64,000 bases of DNA from DATARH01 sp035504235 (GTDB taxonomy: Bacteria > Pseudomonadota > Alphaproteobacteria > ATCC43930 > CGMCC-115725), in contig DATJSH010000085.1 in the NCBI GenBank assembly GCA_035504235.1, forward strand, positions 1 to 64,000, in the 5' to 3' direction. The translations under genes were made by a program, and so were the position numbers. Shown here piece by piece: positions 52,378-61,506 of this stretch (positions are counted from its first letter, which is position 1; the number at the start of each line of letters is the position of its first letter). A model generated the notes under the pieces. The model was given only the letters and a program-made list of their open reading frames with translations. It had not been told where the DNA came from and did no database searches.

Positions 52378-53616
52378 GTGTCAGAGACGCATGTGGTGAG
52401 CGATGCGGATGTGATCGCGTTGGCCTTGGCGGCGCGACCCCCGAACCGAGGCATACCCGAGCCGCCGCCCGGTCCCCGCTTTGAGGATCGGCTGCGCCAT
52501 GCTCAGAAGATGGATGCGCTGGGTCAGATCACCGGCGGGATCGCGCACGATTTCAATAATCTGCTGCTGGCCATCAACTTCAACCTCGAGTCGCTCGCCG
52601 AGGAGGTGCCGTCGACCGGCGCTACCGAGCCGCTCTTTGAGGGCGCAAGGCAGGCGATCGACCAGGCGCACAGCCTTATCGGCCATCTGCTTGCGTTTGC
52701 GCGGCGCCAGCCGCTGAAGCCGACCGGTGTCGATATCAACGAGAGCGTGCGGCAGACGCAGCTGATGCTCCGCCGGGCAATCCCCGCCGGAATCGAGATC
52801 GAGACCCGGCTCGCCCGCAATGCCGGCCTTGTGCTGGCCGACCGCAATCAATTTGAGACCGCTCTCCTGAACCTCGCGCTCAACGCCCGCGATGCGATGC
52901 CCGAGGGCGGCCGGCTCACCGTCGGCACGCTCGACGTTACGCTGGACGATGCCTATGCGGCGCTGCACCCTGGCGAGCCGGCGGGCCGCTATGTGATGGT
53001 CGCGGTCAGCGACACCGGGTCGGGGATGCGCCGCGACATCGCCGAGCGCGCTTTCGAACCGTTTTTCACCACCAAGTCCGGCGCGGAGCATAGCGGGCTG
53101 GGATTGAGCCAGGTTTATGGCTACGCCAAGCAGTCGGGCGGTCACGCGCGCATCGACAGCGAGCCGGAGCGCGGTACAACCGTGCAATTGTTCCTGCCGC
53201 GCTTCGGCGATGTCGCGCCGGCCGAGCATCACAGCACGGCGCCAAACCGCGGCCGCGGCGAAACAATCCTCGTCGTTGAGGACGCGATGCTCGTGCGCAA
53301 TGCGGTGGCGAAGATGCTCGCCGATCTCGGCTACAAGCCGGTGCTGGCGGCCGGCTCCGACGAAGCGCTGGCGCTCCTCGAAAGCGGCGGCACGATCGAC
53401 CTGTTGCTTGCCGATCTCGTGCTGCCCGGCGGACTCGGGGGCGAGGAACTTGCGGCGCTGGCGCAACGCCTCCGGCCCGATCTCGCGATCCTCTACATGT
53501 CGGGTTATGCCGAGCTCTCGCCGGCGGGCGCTGCCTTTATTGGGAAGCCTTTCACCAAGGCCCAGCTCGCTGAGCAGCTGCGGACAGTGCTCCGTCGCGA
53601 GACCGCAAACGCCTGA
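52378..53616 (+). CDS. hybrid histidine kinase without sensor domain
   Basis: A 412-residue protein: a short N-terminal tail, HisKA with the phospho-accepting His57 in GGIAHDFNNLLLAIN, an HATPase domain with NLALNARDAMPEGG (N box), VSDTGSGM (G1) and EHSGLGLSQVYG (G2), then a C-terminal receiver from about residue 292 with Asp346 in LLLADLVLPG and Lys in FIGKPFTKAQL. No membrane helix, PAS or GAF domain precedes the kinase, so it is cytosolic and may sense through a partner. The likely start is GTG 52378. It is divergent from the LuxR-type and receiver genes, which are its probable partners. Confidence 0.92.
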   Translation: MSETHVVSDADVIALALAARPPNRGIPEPPPGPRFEDRLRHAQKMDALGQITGGIAHDFNNLLLAINFNLESLAEEVPSTGATEPLFEGARQAIDQAHSLIGHLLAFARRQPLKPTGVDINESVRQTQLMLRRAIPAGIEIETRLARNAGLVLADRNQFETALLNLALNARDAMPEGGRLTVGTLDVTLDDAYAALHPGEPAGRYVMVAVSDTGSGMRRDIAERAFEPFFTTKSGAEHSGLGLSQVYGYAKQSGGHARIDSEPERGTTVQLFLPRFGDVAPAEHHSTAPNRGRGETILVVEDAMLVRNAVAKMLADLGYKPVLAAGSDEALALLESGGTIDLLLADLVLPGGLGGEELAALAQRLRPDLAILYMSGYAELSPAGAAFIGKPFTKAQLAEQLRTVLRRETANA

Positions 53617-53729
53617 CGGCGCGTACAAAACCGGATCGTTCTCGCCCGCTCGGTTGTTCGCTCGTATTGTCGTGCCTGCGTCGCGCAATGTGGGCGCTCA
53701 CGGCGAGCGAGGCACATAGGGAGGCAGGT

Positions 53730-53942
53730 ATGGAAGACCACGTCTACCGCGTCATTCAAATCGTCGGTTCGTCAGAAAAAAGTATCGATGATGCGATCCA
53801 CTCGGCGATTTCCCGTGCGTCGAAGACCCTGCGTGAATTGCGCTGGTTTGAGGTCCTCGAGACGCGGGGCCATATCGAGAATGGCAAGGTTCACCATTTT
53901 CAGGTGACGCTGAAGGTCGGGTTCACGCTCGAAGGGGCGTGA
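53730..53942 (+). CDS. dodecin family protein
   Basis: A 70-residue flavin-binding dodecin. The pattern YRVIQIVGSSEKSIDDAIHS, then SRASKTLRELRWFEVLETRG and VHHFQVTLKVGFTLE, matches the family over its whole length, including the Trp and Gln of the flavin site. Dodecins form hollow 12-mers that store riboflavin, FMN or FAD. The ATG at 53730 follows GGGAGG. It sits near an FMN-dependent oxidase (54.4 kb) and downstream of the sensor kinase. Confidence 0.95.
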   Translation: MEDHVYRVIQIVGSSEKSIDDAIHSAISRASKTLRELRWFEVLETRGHIENGKVHHFQVTLKVGFTLEGA

Positions 53943-53960
53943 GCCTCAGGGGGATAAAGA

Positions 53961-54287
53961 ATGGCCAAGGCCTATCTCGCGGTGCGCGCAGAGGTTCCGG
54001 AGGCGGATCGCGCGCAATTCGATCATTGGTACGAGACCGACCATCTGCCCTGGGCGTTACGCGTCTTCAAGGCGCGCCGCGCCTGGCGCTGCTGGAGCAA
54101 AAGCGATGTCTCGAATGGCGTTGGGGTGCACGTCGCGTTCTACGAGTTCGACTCGGTCGCAGCCGCCGAGGCGATCTCCAAATCCGAGGCGATCAAGCCG
54201 CTCGTCGAGGATTTCGATCGGGTCTGGCAGAACAGCGTCACGCGTCGCCGCGCGGTGCTCGATGTGGTGCAGGTGATCGAGGGCTGA
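53961..54287 (+). CDS. hypothetical protein, dimeric alpha/beta barrel-like
   Basis: A 108-residue protein beginning MAKAYLAVRAEVPEADRAQF and then DHWYETDHLPWALRVF, with a strand-rich middle (GVHVAFYEFDSVAAAEAI) and a closing strand VVQVIEG. The DxWYxTxHLPW pattern resembles EthD/NIPSNAP-like ferredoxin-fold barrels. It follows the dodecin by 18 bp and precedes the oxidase by about 96 bp, all co-directional. No function can be assigned. Confidence 0.75.
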   Translation: MAKAYLAVRAEVPEADRAQFDHWYETDHLPWALRVFKARRAWRCWSKSDVSNGVGVHVAFYEFDSVAAAEAISKSEAIKPLVEDFDRVWQNSVTRRRAVLDVVQVIEG

Positions 54288-54383
54288 CCCACGTTTCAGC
54301 CGTCACGGGCTGCGGATAAGTCAATACCGGCCTCTGCCGGTCCGACATATGCTCGCCTTAAATTCGAGGGGAGCACGCCTGCC

Positions 54384-55577
54384 ATGAGCCTCAACGGCGT
54401 CGTCAACATCGAAGATCTGCATCAACTCGCCAAGAAGCGGCTGCCCGAGATCGCCTTCGACTTTATCGAGGGTGGGGTCGAGGACGAGCGCGCGCTCGAA
54501 ACCAACCGCGCCGCGTTCCACAAGCACCAATTGCTGCCGCGCTATCTGGTCGACGTCTCAAAGCGCGACCAATCGCAGACCCTCTTCGGCCGTAAGTTCA
54601 GCTCGCCATTCGGCATCTCGCCGACCGGTACGGCCGGCCTTTTCCGGCGCGGCGCCGATCTGATGCTGGCCGAGGCGGCGCGCGACGCCAATGTGCCCTA
54701 CATCCAGTCGGGCGGCAGCAACGATTCCATGGAGGCGGCCGCCAAGATCGCGCCGCACAACACCTGGTATCAGCTTTACGCCGCGCGCGACAAAGCGATC
54801 TCCGAGGATTTGGTGCGCCGGGCCGCCGATTGCGGGATCGAGACGCTGGTGCTGACCGTCGATGTGCCGGTACGGCCACGCCGCGAGCGGAACATCCGCA
54901 ACGGTTTCGCGGCCATCCGCGGCACCTGGCTCAAGGCGGCGTTGCGCCTCAAGCCGGCGATCCTCGCCGAGGCGATGCAGCACCCTGGCTGGGTCTGGGA
55001 ATACATCAGCCACGGCGGCACGCCCAATCTCGACAACTGGAAGCCGTATGCGGCAACGGACGCCACCGTTGACGACGTCGTCGATTTGTTCAGCACCAAT
55101 ACGCCCGCGCATTCGCAGACCTGGAAGGAGCTCGAGACCTACCGCAAGCTCTTCCCGCGCAACATCGTCATCAAAGGGCTGATGAACCCGGCCGATGCGA
55201 TCCGCGCCGCCGATATCGGTTGCGAGGGCGTGCTGGTGTCGAACCATGGCGGGCGGCAGCTCGATCAGGCGCCGGGATCGCTCGATGTGCTGCCGGCGAT
55301 GAAGGCCGCGGTGGGCGACCGTATGACCTTGCTGCTCGACAGCGGGGTGCGCCGCGGCGCCGACATCATCATCGCGCTGTGCCTTGGCGCGAAGATGTGT
55401 ACCTTCGGCCGGCCGACGCTCTACGGCGCGGTTGCCGGAGGCCTCGACGGCGTCAAGCTGGCGATCGACATCTTTCGCACCGAGATCGACCTCGTGATGG
55501 GCCAGATCGGCTGCCCGAGCCTCGACCAGCTCGGCCCCGATTTCCTGTGGCGGGACGATTACCAAAGGAACCGCTGA
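54384..55577 (+). CDS. FMN-dependent alpha-hydroxy-acid oxidase/dehydrogenase
   Basis: A 397-residue enzyme of the lactate/mandelate/glycolate oxidase family. It has the N-terminal ARDxYD-like region AFDFIEGGVEDERAL, then PFGISPTGTAGLFRRGADLM, the catalytic Tyr in WYQLYAARD, TVDVPVRPRRERNIRNGF, and the active-site His in VSNHGGRQLD with a phosphate-binding GRPTLYGAVAGG. The stop codon lies at the edge of a perfect 44-bp palindrome. It converges on an MFS transporter of the metabolite:H+ symporter type, which might import its hydroxy acid. Confidence 0.93.
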   Translation: MSLNGVVNIEDLHQLAKKRLPEIAFDFIEGGVEDERALETNRAAFHKHQLLPRYLVDVSKRDQSQTLFGRKFSSPFGISPTGTAGLFRRGADLMLAEAARDANVPYIQSGGSNDSMEAAAKIAPHNTWYQLYAARDKAISEDLVRRAADCGIETLVLTVDVPVRPRRERNIRNGFAAIRGTWLKAALRLKPAILAEAMQHPGWVWEYISHGGTPNLDNWKPYAATDATVDDVVDLFSTNTPAHSQTWKELETYRKLFPRNIVIKGLMNPADAIRAADIGCEGVLVSNHGGRQLDQAPGSLDVLPAMKAAVGDRMTLLLDSGVRRGADIIIALCLGAKMCTFGRPTLYGAVAGGLDGVKLAIDIFRTEIDLVMGQIGCPSLDQLGPDFLWRDDYQRNR

Positions 55578-55620
55578 GCTCTCCTTTCTTCCCGCGGGCC
55601 CGCGGGAAGAAAGGAGAGCT
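55577..55620. repeat. perfect 44-bp palindrome between convergent genes
   Basis: Two 22-bp arms with no loop, left arm 55577-55598 and right arm 55599-55620, centred on CCCGCGGG|CCCGCGGG. The palindrome begins at the last base of the oxidase stop codon and ends 18 bp before the stop of the convergent MFS gene. There is no T run on either side, so as a terminator it would be factor-assisted at best. The outer parts (CTCTCC..GGAGAG) resemble a dispersed alphaproteobacterial intergenic repeat. Confidence 0.9.
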
Positions 55621-55638
55621 GAAAAGGCGCAGGGCCAA

Positions 55639-56913
55639 TTACGCAAGCACGATATCGGGAACCAGCTCCTTGCCGCGCGTTTCCGGGCTGAACAGCATGG
55701 CGACGACGAGACAGGCCGCCGACATCGTCGTTCCGACGAGCATCGGAATGGCAAAGCCCAGGTGCCAACTCGTCGCGAAATAAGCGAGCACCGGACCGAC
55801 AAGGCCGCCGAAAATCGCTCCCTGGTGATAGCAAAACCCCGCCGCGGTCGCGCGTACCTCGGTCGGAAATCGCTCCGACAAGTAGTGCGGGTATTGCACA
55901 TGCATGCCGCCGCCGCCAAAGCAGCCCTGCAAGGTGAAGAACAATACGATCATCGTGTAATTGGTCGTCAGCAGATAAAGCGGCGCCACCGGGATCGTCA
56001 GCAAGGCGGTGACGATGATCGCCCCGCGCCGACCGAAGCGATCGGCGTACCAGCCCCAAAACGCCGCCGAGAGGAAGAACATCAGGCTCGACAGCATGAC
56101 CGGCAGGGCGACGAGCCCGGGGGTGAAGCCGAGATCCTTCTGCAGATACGACGGGAACATCCCGCCGACCGAGTAGCCGACGACAAAGGCGCTGGCCATC
56201 ATCCAGCATGCCGTCAGCGTGTTGCCCAGCACCTGGGGCTTGAAAATGCTGAACAGAGGCGTGCGGACTTCGCGTCTTTGCGTGCGCTGCAGCCGGCGGT
56301 TTTCGAGCCAGACCGGCGGCTCCTTAACGAAAATGCGGATGTAGACGATCGACAGCGCCGGCAGCACGCCGATCCATAAAAGGCCGCGCCAGCCGATCGA
56401 TGTATAGAATGCGCCGTAGGCGGCGCTCGACAGCAACGCGCCGAGTCCCCATGAGCCTTGTAGCACCGCCCCCATAAAGCCGCGCGAGCGCTGCGGCCAG
56501 GTCTCCATCGCCAGCGCCGCGCCCGCCGGCCACTCGGCGCCCATGCCGATGCCCAGCAGGGCGCGGAACAGGAACAGAAACCAGAAGCTCGGGGAAAAGC
56601 CGGCGGCGAAGTTGCACACCGAGTACCAGGCAATCGCGATCATCATCGGCTTTTTGCGGCCGATCCGGTCGGCCAGCCAACCGGAGGCCGTCGCACCCAC
56701 CAGGCGCATCCACAAGGTGATCGTAAACACCGCCGTCACGGCCGTCAGCGGCACCTTAAAGTCCTGCGAGATCGGCACCATGATCATCAGAAAGATGGTG
56801 AAATCGAACGCATCCAGCGTCCAACCCAGCCACGCCGCCACCCAGGCGAGCCACTGCTCCTTGGTCGGCTCCTTCCACCATGGAATCGAATTTGCCGTCG
56901 CGACTGCCGTCAT
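55639..56913 (-). CDS. MFS transporter (metabolite:H+ symporter type)
   Basis: A 424-residue major-facilitator protein with twelve helices. The first helix holds WLGWTLDAFDFTIFLMIMVP, typical of sialate/aromatic-acid:H+ symporters; motif A follows as GWLADRIGRKKPMM. Later come GIGMGAEWPAGAALAMETWP and LPVMLSSLMFFLSAAFWG. The ATG at 56913 follows GGGAG; a longer frame to 56994 has no membrane or family content. It is convergent with the hydroxy-acid oxidase gene and likely imports a carboxylic acid. Confidence 0.92.
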   Translation of the reverse strand: MTAVATANSIPWWKEPTKEQWLAWVAAWLGWTLDAFDFTIFLMIMVPISQDFKVPLTAVTAVFTITLWMRLVGATASGWLADRIGRKKPMMIAIAWYSVCNFAAGFSPSFWFLFLFRALLGIGMGAEWPAGAALAMETWPQRSRGFMGAVLQGSWGLGALLSSAAYGAFYTSIGWRGLLWIGVLPALSIVYIRIFVKEPPVWLENRRLQRTQRREVRTPLFSIFKPQVLGNTLTACWMMASAFVVGYSVGGMFPSYLQKDLGFTPGLVALPVMLSSLMFFLSAAFWGWYADRFGRRGAIIVTALLTIPVAPLYLLTTNYTMIVLFFTLQGCFGGGGMHVQYPHYLSERFPTEVRATAAGFCYHQGAIFGGLVGPVLAYFATSWHLGFAIPMLVGTTMSAACLVVAMLFSPETRGKELVPDIVLA

Positions 56914-57082
56914 CGTCGGTCTCCCTGTCCGTGCCGGCTCTTTGGCGAACCGTGCGCAAGGGAGCGTAGGCCGGACAAACGGCAAACGTCGCAATCAAAT
57001 GATAGGCATGTCATCGAATGCGAAGGGACGCCCCAACCGATGAAGCGTGCCAATCCCCTGCGAAAAAAGGGGAACGCTCTAG

Positions 57083-57919
57083 CTATCTACCCTGCCGGCG
57101 CAAGAAGTCGATAAAGGTCGCCGCCAACAGCCCCTCCTTCGCATCCCAATCGGCGAACGCCTCGTCGAGGGTCGCCTTCAGCTCGGTGACGACCTCGTGG
57201 AATTCGGCGTTTGGCATCAACTGGTGGCAGGCGAAGCCGGCGGGCGGCGGGTGCACCGGGTCCTTGCCGGGGCAGATGCAAGCCGGCATCGTCAGCGAAC
57301 GCAGTTCCGCCGGGCTGAGGCCGATCACCGGATGCTCGCTGCCGGCGTCGAAGCTGTCGCGCCAGCGCTCCATGCGGCTGATAAAGTCGCTTGGGTTTAT
57401 CGCCATCAGCGTGTCGCGGCTTGCCGGGTTGGCGGCGATGACCTCTTTCCAATGGTCGAGTTGGCAGACCGCCGCCATGCCGCCCGCCTTCGCCGCCTCG
57501 ATGTGCGAGGTGTAGTACTGGTTGGCGAGGTGGACGGCCGCATGCCGGCCGCCGGTCACTCGCCACAACAGCAGGCCGCGCACCGCCTCGGGATGGCGCA
57601 GCGCCAGGATCAGCGCCAGCCGGCATCCCGAAGAGCTGCCGCCGATATAGGCCGGCAGCGCATCAATCTTTTGCAGCAATTCGAAAAGGTCCTCGGCCCA
57701 CTCGTCGTTCTCGGATTCGCCGGTGATCGCGATGCCGGAGGCGCCACAATTGCGCCGGTCATAGATGACGACGCGATACCCAGCCTCGGCGATCTTCTGC
57801 GCCAGCGGCTTGACCGAAATGCCGGCCCGCCGGCCGCCCGGCTGCAGCGCGATGAACTGCCCCCGCTCACCGAGAATCTCGTAATTGATGTCGATACCGC
57901 GGATTTGCGTGACGGGCAT
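57083..57919 (-). CDS. alpha/beta hydrolase
   Basis: A 278-residue hydrolase. It opens with VTQIRGIDINYEILGERGQF, has VVIYDRRNCGASG, the nucleophile elbow IGGSSSGCRLAL (Ser96) and ACICPGKDPVHP near the acid. The C-terminal His is probably in the stretch around residues 239-245. The start is ATG 57919 with GGGAGACG upstream. It lies between two MFS genes, all three on the minus strand, with spacers of 170 bp or so, so co-transcription is uncertain. Confidence 0.88.
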   Translation of the reverse strand: MPVTQIRGIDINYEILGERGQFIALQPGGRRAGISVKPLAQKIAEAGYRVVIYDRRNCGASGIAITGESENDEWAEDLFELLQKIDALPAYIGGSSSGCRLALILALRHPEAVRGLLLWRVTGGRHAAVHLANQYYTSHIEAAKAGGMAAVCQLDHWKEVIAANPASRDTLMAINPSDFISRMERWRDSFDAGSEHPVIGLSPAELRSLTMPACICPGKDPVHPPPAGFACHQLMPNAEFHEVVTELKATLDEAFADWDAKEGLLAATFIDFLRRQGR

Positions 57920-57994
57920 GGAGGCGTCTCCCGGAGCCAGCATTTATCTGCGTGATGTTAGCGAGCCGCATGGCACGACGCCATGCTCTCTCGA

Positions 57995-58071
57995 CCACCC
58001 CGGCGCAGGCCGGGACCCATGTTTTAACCGCACGAACAGCGAAAGAATGGGTCGCGGCCTCCGCGGGATGG
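57995..58071. repeat. dispersed inverted repeat (WVPAxAGxT type)
   Basis: Two facing arms of about 25 bp, 57995-58020 and 58047-58071, imperfectly complementary. Each contains a GGGTC/GACCC and a CGGG core. On the minus strand the left arm translates in the style WVPAxAG, a known spurious peptide from alphaproteobacterial intergenic repeats. It lies just beyond the stop of the MFS gene that follows on the minus strand and could stabilise or end its transcript. Confidence 0.6.
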
Positions 58072-58090
58072 AATAGTAACGGCGCTGGTC

Positions 58091-59497
58091 CTATTCCGCC
58101 GGCGCCCGCCGTGCCTGTGCCAGTGTCGGTTCCGCGCCGGCGGTGAGCTGGCTGTCGATCTCCTCGATCGAGCGGCCCTTGGTCTCGATCCCGAACAGGA
58201 AGGCAAACCCCGACAGGAACGACCAGAAGGCGAGGAAGATCATCGCCGGCATGATGAAGTCGAGCGACGCCTTGGGGCTAACGAAATTCGACTGGCCGCA
58301 GATCAGCGCCAGGCCCAGCGGCCCGATCACCTTGCCGAGATTGCCCAGACCGTAGCCAAAGCCCATGCCGCTGGCGCGCAGTCCCGCCGGCCATATCTCG
58401 GCCGAATACGGACCGATGATCGCGTAGGCGCCGTCGCCAAAGAAGCGCTGCGCCATCACGAACAGCCAGAACGCCGACACGCCACCGATCATCCCGGCGT
58501 AATAGAAGCCGGCGAGGCACATCAAGATGCCGCCGCCCATGCCAACGAGAAAGCCGGCCGGCCGCCGGCCGATCGCGTCGCTCGCGTAGGAGCAGACCAG
58601 CCGCCCGATAAAGCCGCTGACCCCGACCCAAATCATCAAAGACGCCGCTTGTGCCGGGGTGATCTTGAGGATCAGCACCAGAAGTGTCGTCGCCCACATC
58701 AGAAGCCCGATGCCGCTCGTCTGGCTGAGGCTCGTCAGCACCGAAACGACCATGCTGCGCGGATATTTGAAAATCTCGACCCAAGGCGTGTGCGGCGTCT
58801 CCTCGATCGTCGTTGGCAGCGCGACATCCTTCGGATCGATCATCAGCGCCCAGGCGACTGATTGGCGCGCCTCCTCGACGCGGCCCTTGCGGATCAACCA
58901 GCGCGGGGATTCGGGAACCCACGCGCGGATCAAGAGGGTGAGCAGCGCCGGCAACAGGCCGATCGCGAACAATCCGCGCCAGCCGAACACCGGCGCCAGG
59001 AACGCGCCGAGAAACGCGCCAAAAATATTGCCGAGCGGCAGACAGGAGGTGACGAGCCCGCCGACCCAGCCGCGCTTGTAGGTCGGGATGAACTCCTGCA
59101 CGAGCGGCAGGTCGACCGTGAACAGCCCCGAGACGCCAAAGCCGACGAGAAATCGGCAGGCTGTCAGGTAGAGCCACCCGCCGGCATCGGGGGTCAGCGC
59201 CATCAGCCCGGTGGGGATCGAGAAATTGAGCGCGGTCAGAATGAACACCTTGCGGCGCCCGACCTTGTCGGCCATCCAGCCCCAGAAGAAGGCGCCCGGA
59301 ATGGCGCCCATGCCGGCCGACAGCAGTACCATCGCCGACTGACCGAAGGTCAGCTTCCATGGGCCGACGATGAAGGCCAGTACATAGCCGATCAGGTAGA
59401 AGTCGAAAAAGTCGAGCATGTCGCCCAAAATTGCCGCGACGATGATTTTCCACTGATTGATCGTGAGCCGCGCCTGCCGCTCGATCATGTCCAACAT
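58091..59497 (-). CDS. MFS transporter (metabolite:H+ symporter type)
   Basis: A 468-residue major-facilitator protein with twelve helices. The first helix has AILGDMLDFFDFYLIGYVLA and motif A is GWMADKVGRRKVF. Other segments are SGLFTVDLPLVQEFIPTYKR and WPAGLRASGMGFGYGLGNLG, as in niacin, benzoate or sialate carriers. The ATG at 59497 follows GGAGGATACGC. It is divergent from a fumarylacetoacetate-hydrolase-family gene, with 200 bp between starts, and the two probably serve one catabolic pathway. Confidence 0.92.
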   Translation of the reverse strand: MLDMIERQARLTINQWKIIVAAILGDMLDFFDFYLIGYVLAFIVGPWKLTFGQSAMVLLSAGMGAIPGAFFWGWMADKVGRRKVFILTALNFSIPTGLMALTPDAGGWLYLTACRFLVGFGVSGLFTVDLPLVQEFIPTYKRGWVGGLVTSCLPLGNIFGAFLGAFLAPVFGWRGLFAIGLLPALLTLLIRAWVPESPRWLIRKGRVEEARQSVAWALMIDPKDVALPTTIEETPHTPWVEIFKYPRSMVVSVLTSLSQTSGIGLLMWATTLLVLILKITPAQAASLMIWVGVSGFIGRLVCSYASDAIGRRPAGFLVGMGGGILMCLAGFYYAGMIGGVSAFWLFVMAQRFFGDGAYAIIGPYSAEIWPAGLRASGMGFGYGLGNLGKVIGPLGLALICGQSNFVSPKASLDFIMPAMIFLAFWSFLSGFAFLFGIETKGRSIEEIDSQLTAGAEPTLAQARRAPAE

Positions 59498-59697
59498 GCG
59501 TATCCTCCGGCGTCGCGACTTTGCCCCGTCGCGGCTGATGCTGCGACGTGATACCGGCCCTGTTCGCATGTCGTGATTTGCCGTGACGATAGCCTAAACC
59601 GGCGGATTCGCAAATCGCTTGGGACGCGGTATAAGTGCTTTCACCGAGGGCGCTCGCGGCGAATTCTGGCGCGGCTCATCAGGCGAGGGAGCAAACG

Positions 59698-60645
59698 ATG
59701 AAGCTATTATATTTCAACGACTTCAAGCTCGGCGTCTTGAAGGGCGACGCCGTGGTCGACGTCAGCGCCGAGGTTGCGGGCATCGCCCATACCGGGCCGG
59801 GCGACCTGATGAACAACCTCATCGAGCAGTGGGACGGCTATAAGGCGCGGCTTGAGGCGGCGGTCGCCAAGGGCAGCGGCGTCCCGGTGTCGAGCGTGCG
59901 CATCCGTCCGCCGGTACCGGGCCCGCGGACGATCGACTGCATGGCCGTCAATTACATGGAAGACGGCACGCGCAGCGCGCCGGCGCCGATCAACGCGTTC
60001 CACAAAAGCCCCTCCGCTATTATCGGCCAGGGCGACACGATGGTGCTGCCCGACGTGCCGGCCGCGATCTTTGAGGGCGAGGCCGAGATGGCCGCCGTCA
60101 TCGGCAAGAAATGCTCGAACGTCAGCGAAGCGCAGGCGCTGAGCTATGTGTTCGGCTACATGAACTTCATCGACGGGTCCGCGCGCGGTCTGCCACCGCC
60201 GGGCAACGTGTTCTTTCAGATGAAGAGCCGCGACACGTTTGCGCCGATCGGCCCCTATCTTGTCACCGCCGACGAGATCGCGAACCCGCAGAAGCTGCAG
60301 ATCAAGCTGTGGAACAACGGCATCTTGATGCAGAACTTCAACACCGACGACATGGGCCACAACATCGCCAAGTCGATCGCCTGGCTGTCGTCGATCCACA
60401 CGCTGCTGCCGGGCGACATCGTCGCCACCGGTACCAACCACCGCGGGCTCAACCCGTTCATGGATGGTGACAAGATCGAGCTCGAGACCGAAGGCCTCGG
60501 CCGCCTGTCGTTCAACATCAAGGACGAGCTGAAGCGCACCTGGGCGCGCAAGACGCGCCTGCAATGCCACGAAGAGGCGAGGGAAAAGACCCCGGGCGCG
60601 TACCCGGACTTCACCCCGCAGCTCACGGGCAAATACGCGAAGTAA
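59698..60645 (+). CDS. fumarylacetoacetate hydrolase family protein
   Basis: A 315-residue FAH-fold hydrolase or isomerase. The metal-binding acids are in IFEGEAEMAAVIGKKC; other family blocks are YVFGYMNFIDGSARG, FFQMKSRDTFAPIGPYLV and LLPGDIVATGTNHRGLNPFM. The start is ATG 59698 (MKLLYFNDFKLGVL), preceded by GGCGAGGGAG. FAH-family proteins act on 2-oxo acids, often in aromatic ring cleavage. A methyltransferase gene starts 5 bp after its stop, so the two are probably co-transcribed. Confidence 0.93.
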   Translation: MKLLYFNDFKLGVLKGDAVVDVSAEVAGIAHTGPGDLMNNLIEQWDGYKARLEAAVAKGSGVPVSSVRIRPPVPGPRTIDCMAVNYMEDGTRSAPAPINAFHKSPSAIIGQGDTMVLPDVPAAIFEGEAEMAAVIGKKCSNVSEAQALSYVFGYMNFIDGSARGLPPPGNVFFQMKSRDTFAPIGPYLVTADEIANPQKLQIKLWNNGILMQNFNTDDMGHNIAKSIAWLSSIHTLLPGDIVATGTNHRGLNPFMDGDKIELETEGLGRLSFNIKDELKRTWARKTRLQCHEEAREKTPGAYPDFTPQLTGKYAK

Positions 60646-60650
60646 CGCGG

Positions 60651-61484
60651 GTGGCGGCCGATCCCTCATCGACAAGGCGAAAGCGCGACGAGGGATCGGG
60701 CCGTCGTGGCGGCCTGGGCCCGGGCAAGGAAAGCACGCCCCCGGCAATTCGCATTCTTGACAACGAATTGTTTGAAATCGCCGGGATACGGTTTCGCTGG
60801 GTGAGCAGCGATTATGGCAGCTGGCACACCTCGGCGAAGGAGGTCATTGTCCTCAAGCCCGCCAGCTGGTTTGAGTATTACGCCGGCATCATTCGCGAGC
60901 GCGGCATCCGCAACGTCGTAGAGCTGGGTATTTTCGAGGGCGGCTCGGTGATCGCGCTCGCGCTGTTGTTTGATGAGTTGCGCATTGCCGCGTTCGATTT
61001 GCGGCAGCCCGACGCGCCGGTGCTCGATCTTCTCGACCGGTTGAAAATCGCCGACCGAGTCAAGTTGTTCTATGGCGTCTATCAGGATGACCGGAAGCTC
61101 GTCGAGAAGGCCGTCTTCGACGTCTTCGGCGGTGCGCCGATCGACATGGTCGTCGACGATGCCTCGCACCAATATGCGCCCACGCGCGCCTCTTTCGAGA
61201 TGCTGTTTCCGTTGCTGCGGTACGCAGGGGTTTACATCATCGAGGATTGGGCCTGGGCGCATTGGCCGGGCACGTTTCAGACGGAGCAATGGCTCGACCA
61301 GCCGGCGATGTCGAACCTCATTTTCGAGTTGACCATGTTGGCCGGCTCCGGACATGTGCCGATCGAGAAAATCGACATACGCACCGCCACGGCGGCGGTT
61401 TACAAATCGGAGGCGGGATCGCTGCCGAATTTCCGGCTGAACGGCGCGTTTCCGATGCGCGGCAAAGCCCTGCCGCTGATCTGA
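60651..61484 (+). CDS. CmcI-like SAM-dependent methyltransferase (cephalosporin hydroxylase family)
   Basis: About 277 residues. The SAM region is NVVELGIFEGGSVIALALLF followed by IAAFDLRQP; a later block is IDMVVDDASHQYAPTRASFE, then VYIIEDWAWAHWPG. This plan (ELGIxxGGS, VxDDASHxY, EDW) matches the class I family containing CmcI and rhamnosyl O-methyltransferases. GTG 60651, five bases after the FAH stop, is the likely start; the first 35 residues are Arg/Gly/Ser-rich and not conserved, so the start is uncertain. The substrate is unknown. Confidence 0.8.
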   Translation: MAADPSSTRRKRDEGSGRRGGLGPGKESTPPAIRILDNELFEIAGIRFRWVSSDYGSWHTSAKEVIVLKPASWFEYYAGIIRERGIRNVVELGIFEGGSVIALALLFDELRIAAFDLRQPDAPVLDLLDRLKIADRVKLFYGVYQDDRKLVEKAVFDVFGGAPIDMVVDDASHQYAPTRASFEMLFPLLRYAGVYIIEDWAWAHWPGTFQTEQWLDQPAMSNLIFELTMLAGSGHVPIEKIDIRTATAAVYKSEAGSLPNFRLNGAFPMRGKALPLI

Positions 61485-61506
61485 CCGACGGCCGCACCCG
61501 CATCCC

